Origin: Echinococcus granulosus
Lineage: Eukaryota; Platyhelminthes; Cestoda; Cyclophyllidea; Taeniidae
Reading direction: 5' to 3'
DNA length: 64,000 nt
Assembly: GCF_000524195.1 (NCBI RefSeq)
Contig: NW_020170393.1
Location: 1-64,000, forward strand
Shown here: one piece after another, positions 1-14,087 of the stretch
Layout of the letters: each line of letters opens with the position of its first letter
Numbering within the stretch: the stretch's first letter is position 1
Made by a program: the position numbers and the translations under genes
Notes under the pieces: model-generated
The model's input: only the letters and a program-made list of their open reading frames with translations
The model's database searches: none
Told to the model about the DNA's origin: nothing

Positions 1-905
1 GGTAAAAACAGTCAGTCCATTTTAATATTTTTCAACAGTTTTTTGCAAAGAATGGCTTGTAGTGCAGATTTTGAAGTTTTAAATTGTATTGTCCGATAAA
101 TCGTTTTAACCGGAGCCTGTATTTGCCAATGATTTGCACCAGCTGCATTATTAAAATACGGAAGCCTCAAAGTGTGTCCACCGTTACACATTGCTTAAAA
201 TTATTTTTTCGCTACAAAGTTTGTTGAACGCGTAAGTTTGTTTTTTTCCTTTCTAACAGCATTTTCATATGCTTTGTTCTCGAGGAATGTCCAGACTTAT
301 GCATACTGCATTGCATGTTGGCAGGCTTTACAACTAGTTAAGGAGTATTTATATCCAGGGTTTGTCACTTTATAGGGTGGCTAAGACCCCAGTTCAGTCA
401 CGAGGCTTGTTTGGTATAACCGCTTGCCTCTTTGTGAGAATATTCAAACGGACGAATGTTACACCTACCTCGATTGACACTCAAAAATATAGGGCAATCC
501 TTTAAAGTTGTGTTACGTCTCAAATCTCACCTAATTTGCCTCTGTGAGATTCGCATGAATAATTTGCCTTAAGCATAGGTATGCTTAAATAGTTAAAGAT
601 GGTGGGTTAGGGGTTAATCTAATACAACACTGATAAAGGATGTAGTCTTTCATGTGGACATATGATTCCTTGTACCACGAGTCTAAAGCTCTTCGAGAAC
701 TGATGGAGCACTAAGTTACATTTAAATCAATGTTACTTCCGCCGGCTCGGTAACCTACTTAGTTAATTGCACGTCTTATGAAAAGGTGTATATCGACTTT
801 GTTTCTATCAGGGACGGAATTTACAACAATTTATTTACTACGTTTATTTAACTGGATGCCAATGGGCATACTTTGAATGGAAGTTGTATAACTTGACATT
901 CCTTG
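1..905. other. 3' flank of the fucosidase gene, no gene seen
   Basis: No convincing coding exon was found on either strand here. The right edge (about 828-850) holds two TTTATT hexamers. On the minus strand these read AATAAA and are the likely polyadenylation signals of the fucosidase gene, whose stop codon is at 906. The rest is AT-rich single-copy-looking DNA. Confidence 0.5.
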
Positions 906-3212
906 TTACACAGGCTGAACATTTTCCATTCTGATTGCCCACGCGACGAAGGACCCAGTTGGTTGGGCTGGTGGTAGATGGATGATGACACTGCCATTGA
1001 CATCGTCGATCGCATATGACAGAGTTGCTCCACCATTGCCGTCCAAAATGGTAAACTTCGATACATCCTTGGCAGCCTTTACTTGTGCTAATGAAAGTGT
1101 CGGATTTGAGTTAATGCTAGGCCAATCGCTGAAGAGGGCGTAGACGACAGGATCCCCCTTGGTAGCGCTTTTCTGGAGGTACCTATTAAAGAAAAAAATT
1201 GACGTACATGTCAAAGTTAGTTCGGACTCAGCTCTCGAGTTAAAAACTGCCATCAGAAACTGGCACACTGCTGCAAGAGAATGTTTAAGGCACCTGCTTA
1301 TACACCCAGCACCCATATGTATAAAATTTTTCTTGGTAGGAAATCAATTTAAAAACATTAGAGCCTCTGCTTGTCTCACCATAACTTCATGCGCTTGCTA
1401 TCAATTTGATACTTCCAGGGCGTTGTTCTGTAAATGGCCTCACCATTCATTTTTAGCCATTGTCCCATGGTTAGCAGCCTCTCCTCGTAGATCGGTGGTA
1501 TCGTGCCCCAAGACGTCGGTCCCACATTAACCAGCAGGTTTCCTCCGTAGGCAACCACACTTATGAGGAATTCTATCAGCTCCTGCATAATGCCATCCAT
1601 TAAAATGATGTCGAAACATTTATAATTAGCCAAATAATCATGAATAAATAATCCTCAAGTTTTGATTTAAAAGAACCCGGGACATTGCACTTTAGATCAA
1701 TTTCTGCATTCTAATCTGTGCATTGACTTCGAAGATCACTTAATTCCACAGAAATCAGGTATTTTGCGGTCTTTTTAAAAGAAGGCATGATAAGATTTAC
1801 GGCCTCAATTATAAGTGATCACCTTGTTAAAGTATTACAAAGTATCCTAAGGTTTGAGATTTGCCCTTAATAAAGTTCATTTTGATAGGACCATCAGAAG
1901 TCTGGTTTACTTGAGGAGATAAGTAGTCAGCTAGACGGCTTTCGCGCCGATAGCCCCACGAGTAGCGATCCAGCGTGATACAGCTTTCCCACTTGTGGGA
2001 GAGCAACTTATCGGGATGATATCTATCCTCACAGTTGAAGAAGTCGCCATGTTGGCAGTTGGCATCTGAGCCCCACCGATCGTTCACCACCACCTCGTCC
2101 TTGACCGGGGAGTCATTATAGAGCCAGGCTAGGAACTCCTTCGCCTTCCAGTAGTCGCTTGTCGCCGGGGCGCCGTCGGACCACACGACGCTCGGTTGGT
2201 AGCGGTTCACCAAATCCATCAATTCTGGCATCGTTTTTCTGTCTACAAAAGTCTAATAAGAATCCAGCACATTTATCAACGGGAAAACATTTGGAGCCCA
2301 GTTTGAATTCTTTGAAGCATCGCGTGCATACCTGCTCTTTATAACCAGAAGCCTTATCAGCCAGATAGAGTGGATTGAACCACTCGAACATAGAATGATA
2401 GACACCAAATCGGAGTTTTGTCGTAGATCGAATAGCCTTGGCCAGATCATCCACAAGATCACGTCGTGGTCCTGCGTCCATGGAATTCCAATTCCAGGAG
2501 ACGGGTGAGGGCCAGTTGCAGTAGCCCTCGTGATGCTTAGCTGTAAGGACTACGTATTGCGCTCCAGAAGCGTTAAAAATCTCCGCCCACTGCTGGGGAT
2601 TAAAGAATTCCGCGTGGAAGTTTTGTGCGAAGTCGGGATACGAGAAGTCCGCCCCATAGTACGTCTGCATGTACACCCACACCTGAGGGTTTGGAGGCTT
2701 CCCTTGCCAGTACCACCAAAACCATTCACTCCTAGGTTGTTAGATTAATATTATGATAGGTCAAGAGAAGTACCACAAATCCTTTTTCTTGTAAGGGTTA
2801 ATTAGTTATGATAACGCATTTCGAGCTTTACAGGACTTATTTTATCCTAAATGCATCACTTAAGTCTGTTTAAAATTCATTCCTAGAAGTTTTTGTTTTA
2901 AGGAACTTTAGAAACACGACAATTAAGGAAGCTGGGATTAATTAGAACACCAAATCTTATTAGCTGATAAGATCGCGCTTCAAATTCAGTGGGAAAACAG
3001 TAGCGAAAATAAGCTGCTGGTACGTACACATAACTTGGAACAGAGAAGACTCCCCAGTGGACGAAAATTCCAATCTTGCCTTCGTCGTACCACGATGGCA
3101 GAGGTCGCGTGTCCAGGGATGCCCAGTCGGGAGTGTAGGTGATGTTCGTGGAAGCCACCACCACCCAGGAAAGGCAAGCGATGATGCAGGCTTCAGCCAA
3201 AGTAGTGGACAT
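906..3212 (-). CDS. FUCA1: alpha-L-fucosidase (GH29), complete, five exons
   Basis: Lysosomal or secreted glycosidase that removes alpha-L-fucose from glycoconjugates. Exons on the minus strand are 3212-3028, 2731-2332, 2252-1911, 1582-1380 and 1182-906. They join in frame to 468 aa, close to the roughly 466 aa of human FUCA1. Visible family blocks, in order: [70 protein letters not shown] (the GH29 nucleophile Asp), [26 protein letters not shown] and [11 protein letters not shown]. The start [20 protein letters not shown] is a good signal peptide; an in-frame ATG at 3248 would add 12 residues before it. Splice sites are GT-AG. The gene is divergent from the MARCHF6-like gene. I see no break, and the catalytic aspartate is present. 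The family call is firm; the FUCA1 versus FUCA2 type is not resolved. Confidence 0.95.
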
Positions 3213-3248
3213 TACCCTAGTGAAGCGTGGATAAATCTGATGCTGCAA

Positions 3249-4998
3249 CAGCGATGTAGACCATTGTTTACACTATAGCACTGGTGGCCGATAGAGGCCG
3301 TGCGGATGTAAACAAATAGCGACGAGACAAAACCAGGCTTTAGACCAACCAAATTGTCAGCCTTAGACTTTGAGTCAAACCTTATTCGTTGGTGTCGCGG
3401 TAAATTAAAATCTGGCGCTATACAAGAATGTCTTCAAGGCAATCAGTAAAGATTTTATTCCTAAGGGAAGGAGTTGATATTTCTGGATTTATGAGGCTTC
3501 ACGTCTCACCTTTTCATTTATACCTCACCAAGTCTTGTGGATGGTTTATTTGACCTCATAGAACTTCTTATCAGAAATTGTAATAGGGAAATTATTGCCA
3601 AGGGGAGAACCCAAACTATCGACTACTAATTTTGCCATCGATACAAGTAGTCGCATGTATAATTCTAATATTCTTTTACACAAATCCCTAAAAAGCGTTT
3701 CACTATTGAAATTCTCATAATCCAAACAGTTACGGGGAATTCGACATCTTATCATATGTGTGCACCTTTCATCTTTCGCATGAACCCGTTGAATTACGCG
3801 CAAAGCTCATGCCAGTAGTCTTCCACCTCACCTCTACCTTAGTAATATATGCTCTTCCACAGTTATTTACTTTGTCACAGCCGCAGGAAAGACTCAAGGT
3901 ACTCTATGGGTGACAGTGATAATTAATTCCACTCAAAAAGTGCAAATGTCTTGATTCCTGTAGCTAGATACCATGCTACAACGAGATAGAGAAATACTAG
4001 GCCTATGAAATCTCTCAGCAGAAGGGCTAAAATACCGTTTACCTATGGCATTTACTCCAATCCCCATGTACCATATGAATTCTACTAACAGCTGTAGAGA
4101 CATTGGACTTGTGTTCATTACCTGAATAAGTGACATATCCTTCATTGCTCCGCTAGCTAAACAATACCCAGATAGGTGGAAATAAGGACAAAGTGGCAGG
4201 GTGGAATGGATATGAAATACTGTCCCCATAAAACCAATCTAATTCTTGCATTTTTGTAAGTAGCTCTGGATTTTCGATCGCCTTTTAATGATTTACAATC
4301 GATACACCGTAGAACGTTGTCCGATCCTAATACGCAAATGAAAGTAATCTCCAGATACAATAGAGTATCTGGGATGCATGGGCGAGAGTGAGGTAAAGTC
4401 CCTTTTGAAGTTCAGGAAGTTTCAAAGAATGACATCGCTGGTTTGCTGCTGGGACTAAAAGAAGTGATGGCTTAGTGCTGACCAGTGTATGAAGTTGACG
4501 AAAGGGAGCGTAGAGCACAAAGCTCAAAGAAAAGAGAGACTACGCAGTAACTAATTGGTTACTTCAACTGTGGGTAGGGAATGCGAACACCTGCTATTTT
4601 TCATGTTGCACTTCCGCTCTGCGCATGAACTACAGGCATCCCATCTACTCTGTAGGCCGTTAACACGCTTTTCCATGACACTCCGTGTGTTGACCCTCTT
4701 AGCAGGACGATAAATTGAACTCTCATATTTCAGTAATTATAATGGAAACGTGCTAAGTGAAAATATGATGAATTCTTTTAAACTTTATTTAACGCAGTGC
4801 AGCCTAATGCACATGCTCAAGAGCTGAAACGAATGTCATGCATAAAACTGTTACAAAAAAATGCTATTTTGCAGCTAAAATTTTAATTATTACTGAAAAT
4901 TGTTATAGCATGACATCTAAAAACTTTTAGCCAATTGCCTTAAGTGGCGCACTTTGTAAAGTTCACCAGTTGAAGGAATTGCTTCAAAAGCGAACAAA
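3249..4998. other. Intergenic region between divergent genes
   Basis: This 1.7-kb stretch separates the 5' ends of the fucosidase (minus) and the MARCHF6-like gene (plus), so it should carry both promoters. The short open frames in it have no recognisable motif and no paired splice sites. No clear TATA box or repeat was identified. Confidence 0.5.
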
Positions 4999-7900
4999 AT
5001 GCCTTTGGACGACGGCGGTATGTGCTTTCACCTTATGATGCCCATGTTTAACGTGGTTCGTATATTGGGCTATCGTTTTGGTAGGTGTTTGAGGGGAAAG
5101 TCTCCCAAAATGCTTGTCCAGAAGCCGATTGCTTTATTGAAGTCATTTATAAGTCAATGTCACTTTTCACCGAATTATGGTCACTTTGTGTATGTAATTG
5201 TATTGATTGCAATTTTTCACTCTTTTTGTAGACTTCTGTCGCGTTTGCCGTTGTGAGGGTACGCCTTCGCAGCCCCTTTTTTATCCTTGCATGTGCACTG
5301 GGAGCATAAAATATGTTCATCAAGACTGGTAAGGCAAGCATGTTTTTCACCCGCCTTTCCATTTTTAGCAGCTGACCTTCAGTAATGCACCCCTGAGGTG
5401 CTAGTTATAGTTCTATACCCTTTTTGCATACTTTATTGCTCAAGTTACCGTTTTTAATCTAATGTAATAGGATTCTCGTTTAACGGGCATGTTTTAATAA
5501 ACAGTTTAGTACAGTGGCTTCAATACAGCAAGCGTCAGACTTGTGAGCTCTGCAACCATCGTTTCACTTTCAAACCCGTCTACGCTCCACATACGCCCTC
5601 AGTGGTGCCTCTGCCGGTTCTCTTCCTCGGTCTACTCACCGCCTTCCGCAATATCATTGTTCGGTTTTTTCATCTTCTCGCTGTTGTAATCTCATGGCTG
5701 TTCGTGGTGCCTCTTACGGTGTGTCGAATCTACCGATGTTTTTTCTCGGGCAATCTCGTCGGACTGCTGTCACTTCCCTTGGATATACTCTCCACTGAGC
5801 ACGTTATTCAAGACTGCATACAGGTGTCCAAATTCTTCAGTGTCATGCGCAATATTGCTCTGCACTTTTATTCACTATTTCATAATCTGAATGTGCTGGC
5901 ACTATGGTTTTTTAATGTTGACGCGCGTAGGTATTTAATCATGTGCCTAATCACTGATAATTACAGCCATTGCAGCTTGATTTAAATACCTGTTCATTCG
6001 ATCAATGAGCTATGAAAAACATCGCAACCCACTGAAATCTTGATTAAGATACTAAGGCGTCAGTTAACTTTTGTAGAATGCCACTTTTCTTATTTTCTAG
6101 TCGTATTTATCGTATTTTTGGTTAATCGACACCTAACACAAATGCTGGTCATAGCGATGACGAATAGCGCTCTTGCTTGCAGTGTTTCAAACTTTTTCGT
6201 TCTCACCTCGATATCGTAAATCTCCTACAAACTGACCTTTAGCGAAATTCTTATGCGTGATTTCTTGCCTACAGGGCTTCTTGATAGTCTTGGTCGCCTT
6301 GACTGCTCTCTTTGGCTGCGTGTGGCTAAGGGAGCAGTTAATGATTGGTGGAGAGCCCGATTGGCTTGCCGATGGAGAGGGTGCTGCCGAGGAGGCTAGG
6401 GAAGGGGTGGATGCCGATGGTGGGGGAGAGGCAGCAGCTCCTAACCAAGTCATCGTGGCCGGTCCCGTCGCTGCTGCTGCCCCTGCTAACAACGCTGACA
6501 ATCAAGCCATCCCTGGTTAGTGTTTTCACTTTTCAGTCTATTTCCGTGTCCATACGTAAATGCAACACATAGTTGTAGGTTTTAGTCATGCTTTAAAAAT
6601 AAAAGCGGTTTATAAACATATTTGATGCTATAATTTTCTGTAATGGGTTTCGTTAGTTTTATGACAGGTTCGAGGATTATCGATTTGTTCTTAGGTCACT
6701 ACGAGTTGAAATAGGTATCTAGCAACGCAATTTTCCTCTTATGCATAAACTATTTTCCACATAGAGAACCATTTTACTTGTAGCACAACAATTGCTTATG
6801 AGCTTCATTTTGTTGCTTCGCTTGCAAATTACTTTCTCTAGTTAAATGAATCGTGTGATGTTTGGATGAACTATTCGTTTCGTGCATTCACGAGTTTTTT
6901 TCACTTCGAGGAAACAGAAATCCGGTTTTACTATGTAGCTCAGGTATCTTTGGATTACGAGCAAGAATCGTCCATTAGTTTTTCCTCTAATTGCATAACT
7001 TTTTAGTGTTTTGGCGAATGATGCTCTTCCACTTTTCGGTTATGACCTCACATTACCTCCTCTTGCGCACGAATTAAACGCATTTCGCGGCTCGTCACAT
7101 TGGTGTTCTGCTGGTCAATGCGCCACCCCTTCCCCCCTTTATCACAGATCCAGTTTTATTATTTGTGGTTCACATACCTTATCAATGCCTTCAATGACCG
7201 CTTTTAATGCTGGATTGACATTACACGAGCTTGTGTATGTATATTTTTGTAAAAATGCAGACGATGAGGAGGAGGGAGAAATTCAAGAACTTGCACTTCC
7301 GCAGCAACAACCGCCGCAGCAGGAACAGCCTGCAGTAGCTGACGGAGCGGTACCGCCCGGTGGCAACAACGAGGCCGATTTTGACGCCGCTGCCGCAGTG
7401 CCACCGCTAACACTAGAGCGCATCTTCGGACTGGATGGAACCATGACCTTCCTGGAGCACGTCCTTTGGATCATTGTCCTCAACATCCTCTTTATTCTCT
7501 TCTTCGGTGAGTACCCATCACCATCGCTCAGCAGGTCTTTTCGATTAAGTGTAGTGACTAACGGTCAAATGCGCTCATCCCTTTAAGCCTCTTTCCCATT
7601 CTTCACTGGACGTACCGTGGTCTCTGCACTGGGCATCAAAACATCGGCAAGTGGTTTTGTTTTTTCTTATTTTAACTTGGGAATTCGAATTGTGGCATCC
7701 ATCTAGTTTTCGTAGCCAAGGTCATTATAGGGTCCTGCCATCGCCTGAGGTCCATATTTGTCGCTTTCATCGTTGTCTTTTTAACCCCACGCAATTTTAT
7801 ATTATTTTGTTAGCAGTTAAGATTGGTTGCATGAATGTTAGCTTCGTTTGTGTCTCGGAGCTCTACCATCGCTCACAAGTCTGAGTTTTTAGGGACAGTT

Positions 7901-10900
7901 GTCCCTAACTGACCCTAGTCAAAGTTGTGGTCGTGTCATTTCGATATGCTCACTGTAGGAGTTTATCACTCATTTACCGCCTTGACTGGTAGTCCATTCT
8001 GTTTTGTGCTTATATTTCCATAGTTGTCGAATTTTTTGCTTGCTGCAGAGGGTCTGAAGAATGCTTTTAAATGTCTGCTCTTTACAGTGGGAAATCGCAT
8101 CAGACGTGAGCGTTTTATCCAGCGGTAGGGCGGCAAATGTACAGAATTTAAAAGTTTCCGATCAAATGGGATTTGAGTGATAAGACAAAGACATGCATAT
8201 TTTGTACATTTTGGAATTATGCCACCCTTGCGACTTGTGCTAATTTGGGCATTTCAGTTCACCAACAAGTACCCAATATTTGGCCCTATTTTAAGGCATC
8301 AATTCGACAAAAAGTCTCTCGATTGATCTTAACCCATCAATTGTACTTAACTATGTTAAGCGCTGTACTTAAAATTCATGTTCTGTCAATAAAACTGACG
8401 TTTTTACCAAGATTATTATCCACAAAAGTAGAATATTGAACATGGAAAGTGGCAAAACCAACTGCAAAAGGTTGGGGACCCACTTTTGTACATTTGTTGT
8501 CTTTGAACGGTGTGTTAAAATGTTTAGTGTTCTTACCTTAATAATAGTGCCGCCTACGTTCAAACGAAGCACATTCGCTTCGTTGGGCGCCCATATGCAT
8601 CGCCCGTATTATACGATCACCACTTCTGGCATAAACAGTTGCTGCTTAGCTTATTTCAGTCGCATCATGTGGTGGAACTGTTATCAATCACTTATCACAC
8701 GAAAACATTTTTAACTTTGGATGCACTTTAGATACTACTTATGTTCTCGATTCTCCCTCTCCCGTTCTTGTTCATTCAGCCGATGCTTGTCCATCGACTA
8801 AAAACAAGTCACGATTTACTGATAGAATACATGACAGATGGCGTGTGCATGGACCTTAATCCGAGCTATGCAGATCTCAACGCTTCGAATAAATGTGTGG
8901 GTTTTAGTTTAAGGGATTGTAGGACACCATGAGGTCATGCTGCAGGTCATTTACTATTAGAAACATAATTCATTTTGGCCTCTAGCTGTCAAGACTCAAC
9001 AGAAGCTATTTACCGACGCTGTCGGTTGTAGCTACTGGGTCCAACTGCCTTACTTGACTTAATTGCTCAATATTCTCTGTGTTGGAACTTTCTAAATACC
9101 GTTTTTTTCTTGCTTGAATGTATCACTGGTAACATCACATGCTTGTTTATTCAGCATGTAACCATTTCACTTTTAGCTTCTCACTCCCCCGATTGAGTTG
9201 ATTTTGTTCTCCTTCATCGGCTACATCGTTATGGCCACACTTCTCATTATTTCTCACTATGTTTTCAAAGCGATCTGCTTACCAAGGTTGGTGACTGTGC
9301 TCGTAGTTACTGATACCCAAAGCATCTCCTTTATTTGGTGGAGTGCCTTTATTCCACTTATTTAGAATAATTATGTAATGTAGGCGAACAGTCGCGGACT
9401 CCTTAATGCTGCTTTGATTGGAAGAAAAACAGTCCACTGTCTTGAGTAGAAAGCACTAGGTATTTCCAACGTTTTCTACTTATAGGTCGGCTTCTTATTA
9501 TGCCGGTCTGTGTTACATCTACATAAAGGTGCCCATCATAGCTTTTGCGGAGTTGGGCATTTTTACGGCCTTCTGTGGACTTTGGATCGATGCTTGCTCC
9601 TTGGCAAGTTTGCCTTTCATGTGCTATTTATGGCTATATTTCCATGCGTAACCAGGAGTGGTCATGTAATCGAAGGCTAGCAATTGCTGAAGTTCTCATT
9701 TACTTTTTCCACTCTTCTAGGGCATGTTCAACGCATCAGTGGCGCAACGCTTGCGCGCCTTCAATTACGCGCCCGTGGTATTCAGCTTCATTCACTGGAC
9801 GATGGGTTTGATGTACCTATTCTACGTCTCCTCACTCTTTATCATCATTCGTGATGTTATCCGACCTGGAGTTCTCTGGTTTCTACCCGACTTCACCGAT
9901 CCTGACTACAGACCTGTTCAAGATGTGCGTTGGTCTTCCCCATCATGAGCATTCTGCGAAGTTCTTTTACATTTGGCTAACTATTCACGCATATTTCATT
10001 TCAGATGATCTCACTACCCGTAACGACTTACATCCAGCGTCTTGTTGTGAATCTGGTGAGTTCTTGTTCATCTCTACTTGCTCCACTCCTTCTGACCTTA
10101 TTTTGATCGTTCCTCCATTTAGTCGTTGACAGGAATAATCGTGATACTCTCCATCTGGCTTCCCACCTTAATCACGCAAAAGCTGCTTCCAGGATTTCTG
10201 CCATTCCAGATGAGTCTCGCCTAGTACGTCATCATTTCTCGTGATATTTTTTTTTTCACAAATCAATTTGCAGTTTCCGTGCTAGTAACGCTTGTTCTTG
10301 TGAGCTCAAGTACTCCCATGCACGTGATTGCTCCACAAGACTTCGAGTGCCAAAAAACAGATAGTGTTGCCCACCTGACATCAACTACGATATGTGGTGG
10401 CAATCCCATTGAAATCCAACAACGATGTTGGAATCTTATTAAGTAAAATTAGTTGAACAGCGTGCCAGCGACCGAGATGGTAAATTGTTGCGTATTGGGT
10501 TTTTATGACGCTCTTTTTTCTGTTCAGTGACAGTCCAGTGGACTACTCGGTGGAGATAATAATTCTACAAATAGTAATGCCCTTCCTGCTGGATGGTCAA
10601 TTCAAGGTATTTCTCTCTGCGCTCCTACGCAATTGGTGTGCCGGGGCCGCATGGATGCTGGGACTGCGCAGCTACCTCCTTGGCGATGTCGCTTTTAAAC
10701 CAAGTGTTAGTCGCCACTTTTTCCTCGTATTCATTGTAAACTTAGTTATTTATGCTCTCATTGTCACCACTTTTATTATTTAATGCCTGTAATTGTTCAG
10801 ATCCAGTCCAAGTAGATGTCACAAGACGTCTAGTTAAAGTGTGATGACTTTTTGTTGCAGACTTCTTAAATGTTGTTTTGAAGTTGCCTTTTGATATACT

Positions 10901-13728
10901 TTCTGCACGGTTAAGAATAAAACATATATCTTTTTTGAAAAAAGTTCTAATGTTTGTGAGCTATATCAGTAAACCAGTCTCAAAAGAAGACGGTCATTCT
11001 TTTATTCCTGCTTACTGAGTTTAGTGTCTTCAATTTCTTTTTAGTCGTGGAATAGTTTAACTAGGTTAGCGCTACTGCTAGCAGTACTTTATTATCCTCA
11101 TTTCCTCCGCTTCTCATCTCCCCCTAAAACGCCCCGCCATTATCGACTAAAAACGTCTTTTTTCATACCTCTAGGACTACTATACCACTGTGTGAAAACA
11201 GAATGCCTCATTATGCATTTGTGCTTCTTATTCATATCAGTAAGGCACTCAACCTTACCGTCCATATGGAATGTTCTTGTAAAATCGCAAGTCCTTTCGG
11301 TTCCGTTAGAGACGAGTTTTTTCAGTACTTGCTCCCCATACTACAGGACGAAATAGTGATGGCGGACGGTCGTCGAATTCCCGCATCAGCGTTGTCGAGG
11401 TCACCTTCAGGGAGCACAGACGGGAGTGATTCTACAAGTCAAGAGGGCGGTAACGGTGGCGACGGCAGCGAGGGTGAGAACGCAGCCGCTCCGCCACCAC
11501 CAACTGGTGGATACGCACCATACGCACGCCCGCGCTTTTTTGTGGTGCGCCTTTTCGGCCTACTGGTGCTGCTTGTCACCTCCCTCGTCCTTATCAGCCT
11601 CGCTGTCCTCGTGGTACCCGTCGCCCTTGGCCGACTTATGCTGGGACACATGGGCCTCAGCCAGACACCACATCATGATGCCCTCACCCTTCTTGTCGGC
11701 GTCTGCTCTCTCATGGGGTGGGCCAAGACCGTCCTCTGGTGAATTAAGCTCGACTCTTGACGGAAGTTTACTCCTGCGAGCTCTTTGTTGGAATCATGAT
11801 TGCCATCAACGTATGATAGCGAGAAGCTAGTGTACACGGGCTCACTGCGTTACTTTATGACCACGTACGCAGTGATTTAGAAGTTCGCAAAAATTGCTCA
11901 TATCGTGATTACCAAAGAAGGAGTAATAAGTCGCTGATTGAAAATCTGGTTCTTAGTGCATCCCCAGTCGGACATTTTGACTACTTTTATTCACTCCTTT
12001 GTTTCTTCAGAGAGTAGCAAAGCCTATCGTTTTTGTGCCTAGTAGCTATTAACATTTTGTCAGCTCCTCACAAACTCTCAACCGCAACTTAGTCGAACAC
12101 GGACACGTCTTCTAAGGGGTTTCATTAATTTAATGCAAAAAATACCCATTATATGTGCTTTTTGCACGTCTGTGGGGAAAAAATAATGTATTATGTAAAA
12201 TGATGCGTCGGAAAAAACGTTTACCNNNNNNNNNNNNNNNNNNNNNNNNNNNNNNNNNNNNNNNNNNNNNNNNNNNNNNNNNNNNNNNNNNNNNNNNNNN
12301 NNNNNNNNNNNNNNNNNNNNNNNNNGTATGTATAAATTCAAGACTTCTACAGCTATGCGTACAGTGACTGAGGTGTTCCGGCCCGTTTTTATTTCATTAG
12401 CACCGAAAAAGAAGCGACGGCTTACTCCCTCACCCACCAGCTCGCCAAAAATGGTCGAATTGAGCCGCGTTTGCTAGACTTTTTCCGTTAAAAACCGTTT
12501 TGAAAACGTCCAGATTTTGCTGGAGAATTCGATTATTCTTGGAAATTCACTTAATGCGCCCTCTTTCCAGTCTCCCAATAGCACTGCAGACCCTATGCAA
12601 CGTGTGGTATATCCTCGTGGACAAAGCAGCTCATTTGACCACATGGGAGGGCTGGCGTTGGCTCTCGGATTGGACCTTGGGGATAGGTGAGTGGCTGCGA
12701 GGCAACTCGTTCGCACCAGCTTGGGCGCGACGTGAGGCGCTGGCTATAGTACTGCCGCCGCTCGCCAACGCACCGGCCAACGGTGAGGACGCCGATGCTG
12801 CCGCGCTCCACCGTAAGCAGGTACTACGCGAACTCCTTCTCACCCTCTCCGTGCCTCTTCGATTGGCCCTCCTCTCCACTTTGTTACTGGTGATCCTACC
12901 CGCTTCTCTCGGCCTTCTCATCAACCTCGTTGTCTTTATCCCCGCCTGGATCGGACCCGAGAAGACCCTAGCTATCGGGTTTTCAGAGGTAAGGGAGCGA
13001 CATTGCTTTCTTTTGCCTTTGATTATAAACATTATTTTAATTCCTTCACTTTTTGCCTCCTCTCCTACAGAGTTGGATTTTCGGGGTGATGCACATGAAG
13101 GTTTGGATGCTGATTCTGCTGGTGGGGCCGCGTTGGCAGGTGCGGGATCGGTTGGAGGAGATTCACGATGAAATTCTCCACAACTGGCCTGCGATTCGTG
13201 TTTTCCGCATCATCCGACTCTCACTGCCTCTCTTTGCGATTATCGGACTCTCACTTTCTTTCCCCTTCCTCCTCGCTTACTATCTTGCTCCTCATCTCAG
13301 TAGGTCCCCCTCGTTATTTTTTTTGCCACGATGTTTTGACATTTGCTTGCCGCTTGAGCTGCTATTACTACCCCTTTCTCATTGCACTTTTCTTTAAGAT
13401 GTCCGACCGGAGGTTGCGTTCCGTTATGTCTATCCCCTGCTCTTTGGATTGGTTCTGCTCGGTGTTTTGGTCTACTGGCAGATGCGACAGTGTATCAAAC
13501 TCTACGAACAAATCAAGGATGCTGAGTAAATCGCCGTTTCGTCCCGTCACATCCTCGTCGCGTCATGACTCACCCGCACATTTCATTTTTAGGTATCTCA
13601 TTGGACGTAGACTCGTGAATTACGGTGATGCGGACAGTGCTGGGAAATGGGCACCGAGCACTTCGGCCGAAATGGGAACTCAGACGGACAATGGCCTGGG
13701 CAATGAAATCATGGCCGTGGCCACGTGA
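4999..13728 (+). CDS. MARCHF6: MARCHF6/TEB4/Doa10-like ER membrane E3 ubiquitin ligase, complete
   Basis: Multi-spanning ER and nuclear-envelope ubiquitin ligase of ER-associated degradation. Exons: 4999-5017, 5232-5328, 5505-5823, 6275-6515, 7261-7506, 7588-7646, 9177-9286, 9486-9603, 9721-9924, 10005-10055, 10123-10223, 10528-10705, 11347-11738, 12571-12988, 13071-13299, 13399-13525 and 13593-13728. They join to 3045 nt, 1014 aa. The N-terminal RING-CH finger is complete and split over three exons: [20 protein letters not shown], then [25 protein letters not shown] and ELCNHR. Strong vertebrate-like blocks follow: [65 protein letters not shown] and the C-terminal [10 protein letters not shown]. 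Cytosolic loops are Ala/Pro/Gly/Glu-rich. Two introns (7647 and 9604) use GC donors. An assembly gap lies in the intron before exon 14. Confidence 0.95.
5232..5580 (+). other. RING-CH zinc-binding domain of the MARCHF6-like ligase
   Basis: The domain covers the end of exon 1, all of exon 2 and the start of exon 3. The C4HC3 pattern is visible as CRVC, then the YPC-x-C pair, HQDC, and TCELC. It recruits the E2 enzyme, and no zinc ligand appears to be missing. An intron falls inside the HQDC cysteine codon (TG before the intron, T after it). Confidence 0.9.
12226..12325. other. Assembly gap (100 N)
   Basis: Exactly 100 unknown bases, the conventional size for a scaffold gap of unknown length. 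It lies in the intron between exons 13 and 14 of the MARCHF6-like gene (11739-12570). The coding frame is unaffected, but the true intron length is unknown and a small extra exon could be hidden. Confidence 0.98.
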
Positions 13729-14087
13729 TACTACTCTCCGTGCAGTATTTTACCTTCCTTCCCCCTCTTGCAAAGCACTGCTTCGGTCAAGTCTAAATAA
13801 TTATGCATCTTTCTTCCACACCTCGTGTAAATAGATTTGTGGAACACAAACGATGCTGCGTATGTTCTCTCACTTTTGCAACGAATTAGAATGCCAAGTG
13901 CAGGGGCGGTTTATATCTATCGCGTGGGGAAAGACCAGTACTCCACCAGAACGAAAATGGGCTGAAATGAGAATGACCACTCCCTCGTACTGAAATCAGA
14001 AGGCTGATTCAGTAGATAAAAGTTCAATTTTTCATTCGGTGATTAAGGGGTACTTTACACCTGGAGTCGTAAGAAATCGTGTGGGAT
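13729..14087. other. 3' flank of the MARCHF6-like gene
   Basis: Short AT-rich region after the MARCHF6-like stop codon. No canonical AATAAA is visible; the nearest variant is AATAAT near 13797. If the putative minus-strand exons starting at 14088 are real, this is a convergent 3'-3' interval. Confidence 0.4.

Noticed and set aside
3546..4229. Minus-strand open frames upstream of the fucosidase
   Set aside because: No family motif, no splice partners, and they sit in the divergent promoter interval.
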